64,000 bases of DNA from Cryomorpha sp963741985 (lineage in GTDB: Bacteria > Bacteroidota > Bacteroidia > Flavobacteriales_D > Cryomorphaceae), in NCBI GenBank assembly GCA_963741985.1, contig CAVUKD010000002.1:1-64000 (forward strand). The letters run 5' to 3'. Shown here piece after piece: positions 27,626 through 36,278 of this stretch (its first letter is position 1; each line of letters begins with the position of its first letter). The translations under genes were made by a program, and so were the position numbers. The notes beneath the pieces were generated by a model. That model was given only the letters and a program-made list of their open reading frames with translations. It made no database searches and had not been told where the DNA came from.

Positions 27626-28810
27626 TTAATTTACGACAAACTTTGCGCTTCGGAGATTGGTCATCACGACATAAATGCCCGGATTAAGGCTCTGTATATT
27701 AAAAGCTTGCTCACCAGGTTTCAGCAGTCCTTGCATTACTATCCGACCGTTTATATCATAAAAACGAACAACTTCATTCTTCAAATTAGGAGATTTGATC
27801 CAGATACGATCTACTGCAGGATTCGGCCATACTTTTAAAATATCTCTGTTTGTTTTTTCAGCTACGCCGGTCGGGGTTCCATTATTTTCACCAAAAGTAG
27901 GGATCATGCAGGCAATTGATCCAGTGCCATTTCCATATCGCCCTTCGGAGTCGTCGGGTATCTGCGGACCGTAGCGCACATAATCTATTGTCAGGGTATC
28001 GCTATTGGAAAGCAAAATATCATCCCCATCTGATCCCAATTTAAAAAATGTGTGGAGCCCCGGCTCCATCAACCCCTGATCACACCAAATAATAAGGTAT
28101 GAATCTGGATTCAGAACCGTATCGGGAAATTGAAATTGGGTAGGGTCTCCGATTTTATCGGAAAGGAAATATCCCGAAAGATTAATGGGTTGACTGTTAT
28201 TGTTATAAAGTTCCACCCAATCGGCATACTCACCCCACTGATCTTGGGCTGTGGATTCATTCGTAGCCTGATACTCGTTTATTACCAAACCCGGACTCAC
28301 AGAATTTACATTTCCCGAATTAAAAGTTGGAATCAGTTTATTAAAAGGTCCGCTCCCATTCGGGTAGCGACCAATTGAAATATCACCGGGGGTATCGCCG
28401 AATCTGACATAATCAACCGAAGTTGTATCGGGATTATAGAGCCCCACTTCTTCTCCGCTACTGCTCAATCGAAAAGGTGCATGCAACTCTCCCTGATCGA
28501 TCTGGTCATCACACCAAATAATCAAATAGCCATTTGCGCCAATTACGATATCCGGAAAAACATATTTTGTTTCGTTTCCATGGCTGTCAGAGAGAAAATA
28601 TCCGTTCAAATTTATAGGTTGATCGGTCGCATTATACAGCTCAACCCAGTCGTCGTATTCACCATTTTCGTCGGTGGCTGTCGAAGAATTTGCAGGCATC
28701 AGCTCATTGATTACTAATTGTCCAAAAAAGGGAACGCATTGACTATGAGCATTAAATGAAAAAAAGAACGCAAACAATGGCGTAGTTAAGCAGGTAAAGA
28801 TTGGTTTCAT
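27626..28810 (-). CDS. Secreted protein with two lamin-tail domains and T9SS type A tail
   Basis: A 394-residue secreted protein with a signal peptide (about 1-23, FFFSFNAHSQ) and two lamin-tail-like beta-sandwich domains. The first is at about 30-150 (LVINELMPANSSTATDENGE, VELYNATDQPINLNGYFLSD); the second is at about 175-300 (LVINEYQATNESTAQDQWGE, VELYNNNSQPINLSGYFLSD). The T9SS type A domain is at about 320-394 (LKVWPNPAVDRIWIKS, VRFYDINGRIVMQG, LNPGIYVVMT). The two LTD domains are near repeats of each other and resemble the first domain of the CotH protein encoded 79 bp downstream. It is probably a cell-surface or matrix protein of the same unit, with no catalytic motif. Confidence 0.85.
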   Translation of the reverse strand: MKPIFTCLTTPLFAFFFSFNAHSQCVPFFGQLVINELMPANSSTATDENGEYDDWVELYNATDQPINLNGYFLSDSHGNETKYVFPDIVIGANGYLIIWCDDQIDQGELHAPFRLSSSGEEVGLYNPDTTSVDYVRFGDTPGDISIGRYPNGSGPFNKLIPTFNSGNVNSVSPGLVINEYQATNESTAQDQWGEYADWVELYNNNSQPINLSGYFLSDKIGDPTQFQFPDTVLNPDSYLIIWCDQGLMEPGLHTFFKLGSDGDDILLSNSDTLTIDYVRYGPQIPDDSEGRYGNGTGSIACMIPTFGENNGTPTGVAEKTNRDILKVWPNPAVDRIWIKSPNLKNEVVRFYDINGRIVMQGLLKPGEQAFNIQSLNPGIYVVMTNLRSAKFVVN

Positions 28811-28992
28811 TTTGGAAATATAGAAATAGTTCAGGTTAAAGATCTAATTTTTCGAATCAAATTTTCTTGAATTCGTGTAATGCCGAGAAATAATTTTCTA
28901 AAAAATAGCGGACTGAAAATCAGAGGAATCAGAAGGTATATTAGGGCGCGAAATCATTTACATTTTATTCAGGAGGCGTCCGACATCTAAAA

Positions 28993-29027
28993 AAAGAAAA
29001 GCCATCCGCAATGAATGGCTTTTCTTA
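28993..29027 (-). terminator. Terminator of tRNA-Pro
   Basis: On the minus strand, AAGAAAAGCCAT and ATGGCTTTTCTT pair around a short loop and are followed by a T-rich run. It starts directly at the tRNA 3' end, so it terminates the tRNA transcript. Confidence 0.85.
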
Positions 29028-29029
29028 AG

Positions 29030-29104
29030 TCGGGGTGGCAGGATTCGAACCTGCGACCTCCTGCTCCCAAAGCAGGCGCGATAACCGAGCTACGCTACAC
29101 CCCG
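29030..29104 (-). tRNA. tRNA-Pro (anticodon TGG)
   Basis: The minus-strand cloverleaf has acceptor CGGGGTG/CACCCCG, anticodon stem CCTGC/GCAGG with loop TTTGGGA (anticodon TGG), a T arm with GTTCGAATC, and discriminator A. CCA is not encoded. A 9-bp hairpin GAAACTGAA/TTCAGTTTC lies just upstream (about 29106-29130). Confidence 0.95.
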
Positions 29105-29388
29105 TTGAAACTGAATTTTATTTCAGTTTCGGAGCGCAAATATATAAATTATTTACCTCCCCACACGCATTTTTCGGGTTAATTGAAATTTCCTCATGAT
29201 TTTTTTACAATACATTGATTTACATATAATTGAACAACACTTCCATCTTCCCCACTCTAAACCTCCTTCTCGTCATCCATATGCGTATCAACTGCCTCGC
29301 TGAGGGAATTTGCGTGGGCGATAGTGCCTGAGTTCACAACCCAAATAACATCGGCATTTTCGATTTTATTCAGGCGATAAGTGAAGCA

Positions 29389-29619
29389 ACGCATGGAAGT
29401 TTCGGATTCGATTTTGAAGGAGTAAATTACCACACAACCTACTAAAATATCATTGCTTACACGCTTCGTGATGGCCGAAAAGTGGAAGCCGTTTTTAATA
29501 ATGCAGGTGATAAAACCGAAATCGTATCGGTCTTTGATGCCTGAAGTCAAAACTCAATCGAAATGCAACGTGGCGGCTGGCAAGCTATTCTGGATTCTTT
29601 TTGAAAAGTATGTAGAGCG
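29389..29619 (+). pseudogene. Decayed SRPBCC/AHSA1-domain gene fragment
   Basis: In one reading frame the plus strand still spells the C-terminal half of an SRPBCC (AHSA1-like, START-fold) protein: GSFGFDFEGVNY, then IIAYTLRDGRKVEAVFNN, KTEIVSVFDA, and SIEMQRGGWQAILDSF. The frame is interrupted by TAA at 29443, TGA at 29542 and TGA at 29602. After a run of T at 29597-29601 the match continues one frame over as EKYVERY. I see no N-terminal half or start codon between the tRNA and this point. It is therefore a pseudogene remnant lying between tRNA-Pro and the 3' end of the usp gene. Confidence 0.75.
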
Positions 29620-29623
29620 ATAC

Positions 29624-30463
29624 CTACTCATGCAGCACCAAAAAAGGAATTTTTGTATGGTAGCTTATTTCCTCAACACGCGGGCGGAAGAGAATTTTCT
29701 GGAAAAAATTGAGGTTTTTTGCCACCATAGCGATCATATCAATATTTTTTTCTTCTGAAAACTCCTCGACTAAACTATCGAGTCGTGTGCCGGTAAGGCA
29801 ATGGAAGGAATGAGGTATATCCAATAAATAATCTTCAAGAAATTCTTTATTCTGCGCCTGTTCGTCGCTCAGTACTTCTTCATTTTTAGAAATATGTAAA
29901 ATCCGGATGGAGGCATTGTTAATTTTGGCGATTTCAAGAAGGTCATCGAGTACTTTCATATCATAACCGATTTGATAATCCGTTGGAAAAGCTATTTCTC
30001 TTATTTTGTTGCATTTCGCTTTTTCAGGCACTGCCAATAAAGGAAATTTCACCTTCGTAATCACATCTCCCGTATTGCTCCCGACCGCTATTTTTTTCAG
30101 ACCGGTCGCACCTTTTGTTCCCATCAGTATCAGGTCGATTTTTCTATGTGTAGCTTCATGTTTAATAGCATCTACAAAATAATCATAACGGGCTACCGGC
30201 ACAAAATAATGTTTTGGGTTAGGCAATTCGGTTTCTATTCTGTCTATCCAGTTTTTGAGATGTGTTTGAGTTTCTTTGAGCACCATCTTCTCCATTCTCG
30301 GTGCAGTAATAAGCACCGAAGATTCGGCGCCGGAATACACAGGAATTGGATTTACATTCAGCAAATGAAAGGTGCATTTAGTGTCCCTGAACAATTCAAG
30401 ACCGTATTTTATCGCGTTCCATGAATTCTCGGAAAAGTCGGTTGGTATCAAAATTTGCTTCAT
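29624..30463 (-). CDS. Universal stress protein, tandem UspA domains
   Basis: A 279-residue protein of two UspA domains. The first is residues about 1-145 (MKQILIPTDFSENSWNAIKYGL and the nucleotide-binding LMGTKGATGLKKIAVGSNTGDVI). The second is about 150-279 (EIAFPTDYQIGYDM...IAMVAKNLNFFQKILFRPRVEEISYHT), where the glycine motif is lost. A GTG 12 bp upstream is possible, but ATG 30463 starts at the canonical MKQILIPTDFS. The promoter carries a Crp/Fnr-like site with the same geometry as hemN and nos. The gene lies next to a Crp-type regulator on the same strand. It is likely cytoplasmic and induced under oxygen or redox stress. Confidence 0.9.
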   Translation of the reverse strand: MKQILIPTDFSENSWNAIKYGLELFRDTKCTFHLLNVNPIPVYSGAESSVLITAPRMEKMVLKETQTHLKNWIDRIETELPNPKHYFVPVARYDYFVDAIKHEATHRKIDLILMGTKGATGLKKIAVGSNTGDVITKVKFPLLAVPEKAKCNKIREIAFPTDYQIGYDMKVLDDLLEIAKINNASIRILHISKNEEVLSDEQAQNKEFLEDYLLDIPHSFHCLTGTRLDSLVEEFSEEKNIDMIAMVAKNLNFFQKILFRPRVEEISYHTKIPFLVLHE

Positions 30464-30489
30464 GCCATCTAACACTTGAGATTAAAGTG

Positions 30490-30532
30490 CAAATTTAAGG
30501 GGACAGTTTGAGGCGAACTATGACCGTCGTCA
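30490..30532 (-). promoter_or_regulatory. Crp/Fnr-like site and -7 element for usp
   Basis: TGAC-CGTC-GTCA (30521-30532), a perfect dyad flanked by TA on both sides, is centred 29.5 bp upstream of the minus-strand -7 element TAAATTTG (30497 down to 30490). The start codon is 26 bp further on. It also lies in the 3' flank of the REC-Crp gene. Confidence 0.75.
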
Positions 30533-30625
30533 TACCGTGTGGGCAGATAGCAGTTCATGTGCAGAACTTAAAGCACTTCGGTCCACAGCACCTATAATCC
30601 GTACCACACGCCGAAAAAGAAGAAA

Positions 30626-31678
30626 TCAATTCACCTGTTGCAATTTTTCAAAATCGAGAATTCTGATATTCCTTCCTTCAATTTCAATGAGACCTTCTTT
30701 TTTTAGTGTGGATAATGTGCGAATTAAAGTCTCTGTTGCCATTCCAGCAACGCTGGCCAGGTCGCTTCTCAAAATATGGATATTCCCATGTGCATCTCTG
30801 TCCAGCTTTTCAGCAAATTTGAGAATGGTCTTGGCCGTTTTTTTGCGCACCGATCCATACGCCATTTCCAGCAGCTGATCTTTGGCCTCATCCAGACTTT
30901 CGGATAGTTGTTGCATGAGCTCTAAAGCCAAATCCTGATTTTCGAGGAGCAGTTTTTTTAATTCATCGGTCGAAATGGTGACAAGTTTTGTGTTTTCGAG
31001 CGCTGTGGCAGACTCCTGGTGCTTAGTGCTACGGGCAAAACTTGTAAAACCAAAATAGTCGTCGGCTTTAAAAACACCTGTTATTAACTCCTTGCCCATT
31101 CGATCTAACTTGTGCGTTTTCACTACTCCACTCATTATCAAATACACAATATTGGAAGTTGTTCCTTCCGTAAAAATAGAATCGCCAGTATCATAGGACT
31201 CTTCTTTCCCATTATCGTCAATGAAGTTCTTTAGTTGATGTATGTCGGAAATGTTATCCTCCGTCTCTTTCTCCGATGTTGGTTTATCCGATTTGCTCTC
31301 TCTGAGAATGGCCACTTTTGCCAAACGGCTTTCAATTGCACCTACCAACTCTATTTCTTCGTAAGGTTTGGTCAGATAATCGTCGGCTCCGAGTTCCATT
31401 CCTTTACGAATATCGCGGTGTTCGGTCTTCGCCGAAAGAAAAATAAAGGGGATCCTATTTGTGTTTGCATTTTGCAAAAGCGCGGATAAAACCCCATACC
31501 CATCCAGTTCGGGCATCATAATATCGCAGATAATCATGTCGGGTAAATATTCTTTCGCAGCTTCTACGCCTTTTTTCCCGTTCGTGGCGATTTGGACTTC
31601 GTAACCGTTAAGTTCCAGTAATTCGGCGGTGTTTTCTCTTAGAACTTTGTCGTCTTCTATTAGTAAGAGGCGTTTCAT
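30626..31678 (-). CDS. Response regulator fused to a Crp/Fnr-type transcription factor (REC-CNB-HTH)
   Basis: A 350-residue fusion. The REC domain (about 1-120) has the acidic pocket ED-D at 8-10, phospho-acceptor Asp52 in IICDIMMPELDG, and LSAKTEHRD and LTKPY. The cyclic-nucleotide-binding-like domain (about 150-260) has GDSIFTEGTTSNIVYLIMSG. The Crp helix-turn-helix (about 275-345) has recognition helix M-A-T-E-T-L-I-R (E316, T317, R320), which matches the E-T-x-x-R pattern that reads TGA half-sites in Crp/Fnr proteins. There are no Fnr-type cluster cysteines. It is encoded between usp and a PAS histidine kinase, all on the minus strand, and is the natural candidate for binding the TGAC-N4-(A/G)TCA sites in this window. 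Confidence 0.9.
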   Translation of the reverse strand: MKRLLLIEDDKVLRENTAELLELNGYEVQIATNGKKGVEAAKEYLPDMIICDIMMPELDGYGVLSALLQNANTNRIPFIFLSAKTEHRDIRKGMELGADDYLTKPYEEIELVGAIESRLAKVAILRESKSDKPTSEKETEDNISDIHQLKNFIDDNGKEESYDTGDSIFTEGTTSNIVYLIMSGVVKTHKLDRMGKELITGVFKADDYFGFTSFARSTKHQESATALENTKLVTISTDELKKLLLENQDLALELMQQLSESLDEAKDQLLEMAYGSVRKKTAKTILKFAEKLDRDAHGNIHILRSDLASVAGMATETLIRTLSTLKKEGLIEIEGRNIRILDFEKLQQVN

Positions 31679-31870
31679 TGTATTTAATTTGATTGGGAAG
31701 AAATCGAAGTTTTAAAGATGAACTTAGTGGCAATTTTTTTTAACCATAAATCTCGGATCAAGCCGGAGGAATGAAAGCGCAAAGATTTTACGTAAAGTGC
31801 GCAAAGAATTCTGCTCAAAATACGGAACTTTCTCATATTAAGTGCAAATTTCGGTCGTTTAGGTAACTTG

Positions 31871-33763
31871 TCATTGATCTTCCGTTTTCTTTACAGGCAA
31901 TTCAATTGTAAAAGTACTTCCTTTATTTTCTTTGGATTTGAAATAAATCATACCGCCGAGATTTTCCAGGTGAGCCTTGATAATATTGAGCCCTATGCCC
32001 GTGCCCTGGGTAAGAATGACATTCTCGGCACGAAAATACCGCTCGAAAATATGCTTTTGATCTTTCGCCGGAATTCCAACTCCCTGATCTTTAATATGGA
32101 AAATAATTTTCGTGCCGGTCATCTCCACTTCAATATCAATAGTTGTGTTTTCGGGTGAGTATTTAATCGCATTGTACAAAAGATTGGAAAGTGCCAGGGT
32201 AATAATCTTTTCATCCTGAACAATTTCTATATCATCAATATTCTGAGGATAGTTGATTTTCTGTCCGGTTTTGAGCATCATATTGGCATTGTAAACCACT
32301 TCATTCAAGAGTCTACTAAGTGAAAAATCAGTGAGTCGATAAACCTCTTTTCCTTTTTCAAGACGTTCGAGGGAGAGGAAGTCGTTGAGAATATTGGTAA
32401 GATGATGCACCCCGTTAGTGATGGTTTTCAAATGTTTATCCCGCTTTTCCTGCTGACCTGCCTGTGTATATTTGCCTACGAGCATCGCCGAAGTAAGAAT
32501 GCCACTCAGCGGCGTTTTAAACTCGTGCGAAACCAAGGACAAAAATCTGGTTTTCAACTCGTTTAATTCTTTTTCCTTTTCGAGTGCGTCCTTGAGTTCC
32601 TCGGTTCTTTGGGCTACCGTTTTTTCGAGTTTTAGCGTGTAATCTTTCTTGTCGGAAATATCGAGAATAATGGCCGCACAAATATCCCTTTCGCCCATTA
32701 CCGAAGATTGGAGATGGACATCTACTGGATAGGTGCTACCATCTTTGCGCCGTTGGGTGGTTTCAAATCCAAGTTTTTTTCGTTTATCGCGGATTATTGG
32801 CTCAATCATTTTTCGGTAGGAACCCTCAGTAAAATCCGGCTTCAGATCCACTGGCGTTAGATTTTTTAGCTCTTGGAGGCTGTATCCAGTTTTTGCTACG
32901 GCTCCAGGATTCGCATTTATGTACTTGAGCGTTTCGGCATCAAAAACGTAAATTTCATTCAGTGATTCCTCAAATATTTTGGCGAGGAGCTCGATTTCCT
33001 GCTCTGCGTTTTTGCGATCGGTTATGTCATTTTGAATCCCAACCCAATGTGTAATTTTCTCGTCGTGATCTTTAATAGGCGTTATCGACAGTTCGTTCCA
33101 AAATAGGGTTCCATCCTTTTTGTAATTGCGTACATGCACCCTACATTTCTCTCCTTGCCTAATAGCACGCTTCATTTTATACACCGCCTCCTGATCTTCA
33201 TTGTGGTTGTGCAAAAATCTCAGGTTTGTATTTAACACCTCCGCGCGCGAATAACCCGTAATTTTCTCAAAAGTCGGATTGCAATATATCACCGGATTAT
33301 CCTTTTTTAGTGCATCTGTAATGACAACTCCGTTGAATGCGGCATCCAGAGCTGCCGTCTTCATTTTTTGGCGCTCTTCGTTTTCCTGCCTTTGGGTAAT
33401 ATTAATTACCAAGGCAAGAACGTATGTCTTACTCCTGAATTCGAAAGGATTGAGCCCGATCTCTACCGGAAATTCCGTCCCGTCCTTTCGCAAACCGTAA
33501 AGCTTTCGCCCTTCAGCCATTCGTCGACTTTCTGCACTTTTATAATATTTTGAGACGTGGTTTTTATGAGATCCTCTATACGACTCCGGAACTAATCTAT
33601 GCAACGGCTTTCCCAGTAATTCACCTGGCTCGTAGCCAAACATTTTGCTCGCAAATTTATTCATTGATACAATTTCCTGAGCAATATTCACAACGACAAT
33701 CCCTTCGGGAATAGCCTCTGAGAGTAAACTAAATATGTCGTTTCCTTGATTGAAAGTTTCCAT
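31871..33763 (-). CDS. PAS-domain sensor histidine kinase
   Basis: A 630-residue soluble-looking kinase with no clear membrane helix. It has three PAS domains (about 10-120 with GYEPGELLGKPLHRLVPE; 130-250 with ITGYSRAEVLNTN; 255-375 with KTGYSLQELKNL), then a coiled coil (about 378-400). HisKA follows with phospho-acceptor His413 in FLSLVSHEFKTPLSG. HATPase comes last (NLLYNAIKYSPENT, IKDQGVGIP, GTGIGLNI). A promoter element TACATTTG is visible on the minus strand at 33868-33861. It is probably the partner of the REC-Crp gene 192 bp downstream, but no ligand or heme-binding residues can be assigned from the sequence. Confidence 0.9.
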   Translation of the reverse strand: METFNQGNDIFSLLSEAIPEGIVVVNIAQEIVSMNKFASKMFGYEPGELLGKPLHRLVPESYRGSHKNHVSKYYKSAESRRMAEGRKLYGLRKDGTEFPVEIGLNPFEFRSKTYVLALVINITQRQENEERQKMKTAALDAAFNGVVITDALKKDNPVIYCNPTFEKITGYSRAEVLNTNLRFLHNHNEDQEAVYKMKRAIRQGEKCRVHVRNYKKDGTLFWNELSITPIKDHDEKITHWVGIQNDITDRKNAEQEIELLAKIFEESLNEIYVFDAETLKYINANPGAVAKTGYSLQELKNLTPVDLKPDFTEGSYRKMIEPIIRDKRKKLGFETTQRRKDGSTYPVDVHLQSSVMGERDICAAIILDISDKKDYTLKLEKTVAQRTEELKDALEKEKELNELKTRFLSLVSHEFKTPLSGILTSAMLVGKYTQAGQQEKRDKHLKTITNGVHHLTNILNDFLSLERLEKGKEVYRLTDFSLSRLLNEVVYNANMMLKTGQKINYPQNIDDIEIVQDEKIITLALSNLLYNAIKYSPENTTIDIEVEMTGTKIIFHIKDQGVGIPAKDQKHIFERYFRAENVILTQGTGIGLNIIKAHLENLGGMIYFKSKENKGSTFTIELPVKKTEDQ

Positions 33764-33927
33764 TCAGGAATTTGAATTTTTGGGGTGCATTTTGGAAACT
33801 AATTTCGGGTTCCCTTCCTATTTAGATCAGTATAGAAAAAAATAAATACTAAACTAAATGCAAATGTAGGGAATTAAACCATCTCTAACATTCGCCATGA
33901 CTACCCCAGAAGATCAAAAGTTTCACC

Positions 33928-33970
33928 TGACATTTATCATTTTGCCAATGTAAGATTCGGGGTAATTTTG
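33928..33970 (+). promoter_or_regulatory. Crp/Fnr-like site and -7 element for hemN
   Basis: TGAC-ATTT-ATCA (33928-33939) is centred 29.5 bp upstream of TAATTTTG (33963-33970). If transcription starts about 7 bp after the -7 element, the site is centred near -43, a class II activator position. The start codon is 19 bp downstream of the -7 element. Confidence 0.75.
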
Positions 33971-33989
33971 ACACAAATTTCAGCAGCAC

Positions 33990-35351
33990 ATGCCAAATTT
34001 AATTCGCAAGTACAATATTCCCGGCCCGCGATACACGAGCTACCCCACCGTACCGTATTGGAATCCAGACTCTTTCGAAAAAAAGAAATGGGAAGAATCC
34101 GTCGTCCGAGCTTTTAAAGCAAGCAATACTTCCGAAGGTATCAGCCTATATATCCACCTTCCATTTTGCGAAAGCTTATGCACATTTTGCGGATGCCACA
34201 AGCGGATTACCAAGCGCCACGAAGTTGAAACCCCCTATATCGATTCGGTGCTCAAGGAGTGGAAAATGTATTGTGATCTGTTTATCGAAAGGCCAAAAAT
34301 CAAGCAATTGCACCTCGGTGGCGGAACCCCTACTTTTTTCTCTTCCGAGAATTTACTCGAATTGATTGAGGGGCTTTTTGTACACGCCGACCGGGCCGAT
34401 GAACCTGAATACAGTATCGAAGGACACCCAAACAACACAACTGAAAAGCAACTAAAAACTTTGTATAAACTGGGTTTCAGGCGTGTGAGTTATGGTGTGC
34501 AGGATTACAATCCAACAGTTCAAAAAGCAATTAACCGCATTCAGCCTTTCAGGAATGTAAAAGGTGTAACCTCAACGGCGCGCGAAATCGGATATACATC
34601 TATTAGCCATGATTTAATATTCGGATTGCCCCATCAGACGGTAGAACATGTAGAAAACACCATTCAACAAACGCTCGAACTCATGCCCGATCGGCTTGCA
34701 TTTTACAGCTATGCCCACGTGCCATGGATAAAAGGAAACGGTCAGCGCGGCTTTAAAGACAGTGACCTGCCGAGCCCTGAAGAAAAACGAAGGCAGTATG
34801 AAAGAGGTAAAGCAATGCTCGCCGAGGCAGGCTACCTGGAAATAGGAATGGATCATTTTGCACTCATGCATGACAGCCTGTATAAGTCGATGGTTTCCGG
34901 GAAACTACACCGCAATTTTATGGGGTATACTGAGTCCAAAACTCAGCTAATGATCGGTTTAGGCGCATCAAGCATTAGCGATAGTTGGTACGCTTTCGCT
35001 CAAAACGAAAAGAACATTGAGGAATATCAGGCACTTATTGAAGATGGAATAATTCCGGTTTTTAAAGGTCATATCCTTTCGGAAGAAGACGAGATAATCC
35101 GTCGCCATATTCTCAACCTAATGTGCCGGTTCAGAACTTCTTGGACGAGGGAACAAGGTTTCTTTCCTAAATTACCAACTGTCCTCGAAAGACTGCGTGA
35201 AATAGAATCGGACGACTTGATTGAAATATTTCCGAACGAGATTCGGGTGAAAGAAAATGGACGTCCATTTATACGAAACATCTGTATGGCCTTCGATCTG
35301 CTGCTCGCACGAAAAATGCCCGAGACCAAATTGTTCTCAATGACTATTTGA
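33990..35351 (+). CDS. hemN: Oxygen-independent coproporphyrinogen III oxidase
   Basis: A 453-residue radical-SAM enzyme that converts coproporphyrinogen III to protoporphyrinogen IX without oxygen in heme synthesis. The cluster motif CESLCTFCGC (Cys60, 64, 67, and the extra Cys69 typical of true HemN) and YTSYPT near 20 are present. So are LHLGGGTPTFF, EGHPNNTT, RVSYGVQDYNPTVQKAINRIQ and FYSYAHVPWIKGNGQR. The C-terminal HemN domain (about 350-453) is intact. The length is right for HemN rather than HemW. It is monocistronic, with a Crp/Fnr-like site in the promoter, which fits use at low oxygen. Confidence 0.96.
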   Translation: MPNLIRKYNIPGPRYTSYPTVPYWNPDSFEKKKWEESVVRAFKASNTSEGISLYIHLPFCESLCTFCGCHKRITKRHEVETPYIDSVLKEWKMYCDLFIERPKIKQLHLGGGTPTFFSSENLLELIEGLFVHADRADEPEYSIEGHPNNTTEKQLKTLYKLGFRRVSYGVQDYNPTVQKAINRIQPFRNVKGVTSTAREIGYTSISHDLIFGLPHQTVEHVENTIQQTLELMPDRLAFYSYAHVPWIKGNGQRGFKDSDLPSPEEKRRQYERGKAMLAEAGYLEIGMDHFALMHDSLYKSMVSGKLHRNFMGYTESKTQLMIGLGASSISDSWYAFAQNEKNIEEYQALIEDGIIPVFKGHILSEEDEIIRRHILNLMCRFRTSWTREQGFFPKLPTVLERLREIESDDLIEIFPNEIRVKENGRPFIRNICMAFDLLLARKMPETKLFSMTI

Positions 35352-35652
35352 TTTGTTCTATCATTCGATACGAACTTCCTTCGGTCAAAAGCCGCGAAGT
35401 AAGAGCAAAGCTCATCAATAAACAGCTCGATCTCTTCCTACAAATTTTACAATTTTTTGCCCATTCTAAATCTCATTTTCACTAGTTGAAAATCTAATGG
35501 TGAACGCAAATCCTTTGCTCCTTCATGCACTTAGAAGCGATCTCACCTGGCGAAGGAGGTAACTTTTTACGCTCTTATCCTAGGACTTAATCCAAGATTT
35601 GCGATTAAAACTATCCCTCTTTTTCATAAAAAAGACATTTTTATCCGAAACA
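35352..35652. other. Intergenic region, no gene seen
   Basis: About 300 bp between hemN and the nos promoter without a credible reading frame or RNA fold. It is AT-rich with no repeats that I can identify. Confidence 0.5.
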
Positions 35653-35695
35653 TGACAATTATCATATTTTAAGATTAGCTCCGCCCCTACATTTG
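35653..35695 (+). promoter_or_regulatory. Crp/Fnr-like site and -7 element for the nos cluster
   Basis: TGAC-AATT-ATCA (35653-35664) lies exactly 29.5 bp (centre to first base) upstream of TACATTTG (35688-35695), the same spacing as at hemN. The first gene starts 26 bp downstream of the -7 element. No second site is seen before nosZ, so cytochrome c and nosZ probably share this promoter. Confidence 0.75.
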
Positions 35696-35721
35696 CTGTG
35701 TAAATTAATACGCATTTAAAT

Positions 35722-36225
35722 ATGAAACGCATCCAAAATACACTCATAATTTTACTTTCACTTTCACTTTTTAGCTGTGGAGGTTCATCAACTCAGGACG
35801 CTGCCAGCAGTGGAACTGAAACAAAAACCACCACTGAGAAATCTGAGACAGCAACTGAAAATGAAGTTCCTGCATCTCAGCGCATCACATTAGATGATAA
35901 AGGAGTAGGTCCAATTAAATCGGTGACACTCGCACCCGAAATTGACATGAAACTGGCCGAAAAAGGAAAAGCCAATTACGATGCCATGTGTCTTGGATGT
36001 CATCGACCGGATAAAAAATTTATCGGCCCCGCACCCAAAGGCGTTTTGGACCGACGATCTCCTGAATGGATAATGAATATGATACTCAACCCTGAAGTGA
36101 TGATCGTTGAAAATGAGGAGGCAAAAGACTTACTGATGGAATTTAATGGTGCCCCTATGGCAAATCAGGGATTAACAGAAGAACAAGCACGTGCCATTTT
36201 AGAATACTTCAGGACTTTAAAATAA
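35722..36225 (+). CDS. Cytochrome c lipoprotein of the nos cluster
   Basis: A 167-residue lipoprotein with lipobox LFSCGG (Cys19), a low-complexity Thr/Ser/Glu-rich linker (about 20-65), and one class I cytochrome c domain. The heme motif is CLGCH (Cys90, Cys93, His94), and a likely axial Met lies in GAPMANQGL near 150. It is encoded directly before nosZ under a Crp/Fnr-like site. It probably carries electrons from the quinol pool or another cytochrome to NosZ in the periplasm, as small cytochromes do in clade II nos clusters; that role is inferred from position. Confidence 0.88.
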   Translation: MKRIQNTLIILLSLSLFSCGGSSTQDAASSGTETKTTTEKSETATENEVPASQRITLDDKGVGPIKSVTLAPEIDMKLAEKGKANYDAMCLGCHRPDKKFIGPAPKGVLDRRSPEWIMNMILNPEVMIVENEEAKDLLMEFNGAPMANQGLTEEQARAILEYFRTLK

Positions 36226-36278
36226 GCGTAAAAAAAAAACAGTTTAAAAAGTACCACTTTACTAAACACCAAAGCAAA

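Noticed and set aside
29257..29550. A minus-strand frame whose end (RLNKIENADVIWVVNSGTIA) resembles the H-loop region of ABC exporters
   Set aside because: It lies antisense to the SRPBCC remnant, which has several independent matching segments in a single plus-strand frame. The ABC-like stretch is short, has no Walker motifs and is best seen as chance.
33861..33903. A Crp/Fnr-like site upstream of the histidine kinase gene at the same spacing from its -7 element
   Set aside because: The -7 element TACATTTG is present on the minus strand, but the bases at the expected position do not form a TGAC-N4-RTCA dyad.
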